A DNA stretch of 64,000 bases from Conus ventricosus (Eukaryota; Mollusca; Gastropoda; Neogastropoda; Conidae): contig CM031595.1 in NCBI GenBank assembly GCA_018398815.1, positions 136,180,217 through 136,244,216 of the forward strand, read 5' to 3'. The translations under genes and the position numbers were made by a program. Shown one piece after another: positions 63,569 through 64,000 of the stretch (positions within the stretch are counted from its first letter, which is position 1; each line of letters starts with the position of its first letter). Below the pieces are notes generated by a model, which made no database searches, had not been told where the DNA came from, and saw nothing but the letters and a program-made list of their open reading frames with translations.

Positions 63569-64000
63569 GTATACTGAACAACATTAAAAACGCACCGTTT
63601 TGATTTGCCGATTTCCCATTTGGAAAAAATCTGTATTTGGATTTGGTATATTAACACAATTTTTAAGGGACACAGATTCACACTGCCTCGGTTTCTCCGC
63701 GCTTGCCAACGTTCGTGTGACGCCCACGTGCAACTCGCCCAAAACACTTTTTTTTTGCCACTGGGGCCGAGACTGAACGTAGCTCATCTGTTTCTTTGTC
63801 TCAAATGGTGAGTTTGAAGTCATGCCGACTGGAAAACGGTATCAGTTGTCATTCGACCAGGCGAAGTGGTCCGAAAACAATGCCGCGACTGTCTATGCAA
63901 GAACGCGAGCGAGCCATTGGAATGTTGATGGTCGGTGTGTCATCGAGAGAGACAGCCAGACAACTGAACTGCAGTCACTCAACAATTGTAAGGCTATCAC
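63569..64000 (+). mobile_element. Second Tc1-type transposon, cut by window end
   Basis: A candidate left end, TATACTGAACAACATTAAAA then ACGCACC, at 63,569 has the form of a mariner/Tc1 terminal repeat beside TA. A 310-bp leader follows before the transposase start at 63,880. The rest lies beyond the window. Confidence 0.65.
63880..64000 (+). CDS. Tc1-type transposase N-terminus (partial, frame open to window end)
   Basis: ATG at 63,880 opens MPRLSMQERERAIGMLMVG, continuing SSRETARQLNCSHSTIVRLS. This is a helix-turn-helix DNA-binding domain of Tc1/mariner transposases: a recognition helix with ETARQLNCSHSTI. The frame is uninterrupted for the 40 codons visible, unlike the other elements here, so this copy may be young. 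It differs from the Tc1 element at 54.6-55.9 kb. Confidence 0.75.
   Translation, partial: MPRLSMQERERAIGMLMVGVSSRETARQLNCSHSTIVRLS

Overview
This window looks like nuclear DNA from an invertebrate animal, most likely a mollusc and probably a gastropod. The evidence is the dense microsatellites, tRNA-derived SINEs, several LINE families (one with a 2A peptide), Penelope-like elements with GIY-YIG endonucleases, Tc1 transposons, a Polinton/adintovirus-like relic and a fragment of a rhodopsin-like peptide/chemosensory receptor. The species is an inference. No bacterial-style operons are present. Most coding matter is broken by single-base indels. Two versions of one LINE segment on either side of the 1,000-N gap differ mainly by such indels, so part of the frame damage is probably assembly error and not biological decay.

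Layout. 1-3,640 and 14,300-17,960 are two inverted copies of one jockey/CR1-type LINE enclosing about 10.7 kb. That interval holds unassigned sequence (3.7-7.3 kb), a GT repeat and minisatellite (7.38-7.72 kb), a tRNA-derived SINE on the minus strand (8.2-8.35 kb), a divergent Penelope-like element (9.73-11.3 kb), a duplicated SINE-like unit (11.4 and 12.1 kb) and a LINE reverse-transcriptase scrap (13.1-14.2 kb). 18.5-19.67 kb carries a frame-broken seven-transmembrane receptor on the minus strand, the only clear host-type gene. 19.79-20.28 kb is a large compound microsatellite.

21.06-25.1 kb is a second LINE whose ORF1 begins with a 73-residue leader ending in a canonical 2A ribosome-skipping motif, followed by coiled-coil/RNA-binding ORF1 sequence and an endonuclease/reverse-transcriptase ORF2. 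Its 3' part occurs twice around the gap (25,763-26,762), which looks like an unmerged contig overlap. 29.8-30.0 kb has another SINE, 30.2-31.6 kb an unrecognised broken reading frame on the minus strand, and 31.6-32.8 kb a ~119-bp satellite with two alternating unit types.

33.8-36.95 kb holds two Penelope-like elements head to head; a third, best-preserved copy lies at 52.3-54.48 kb. Between them, roughly 40.8-50.6 kb carries degraded genes of a Polinton/adintovirus-like element: a small membrane/coiled protein, a retroviral-type integrase, a probable family-B DNA polymerase on the minus strand, a large structural-type protein and a penton-like protein. 54.58-55.9 kb is a Tc1 transposon on the minus strand. 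57-58.7 kb is microsatellite, 58.86-62 kb is suspicious homopolymer-rich sequence including a poly-G run of about 143 bases, and the window ends inside the intact start of another Tc1-type transposase.

The pieces are independent mobile elements and not a pathway. The most notable systems are the 2A-bearing LINE and the Polinton-like relic.
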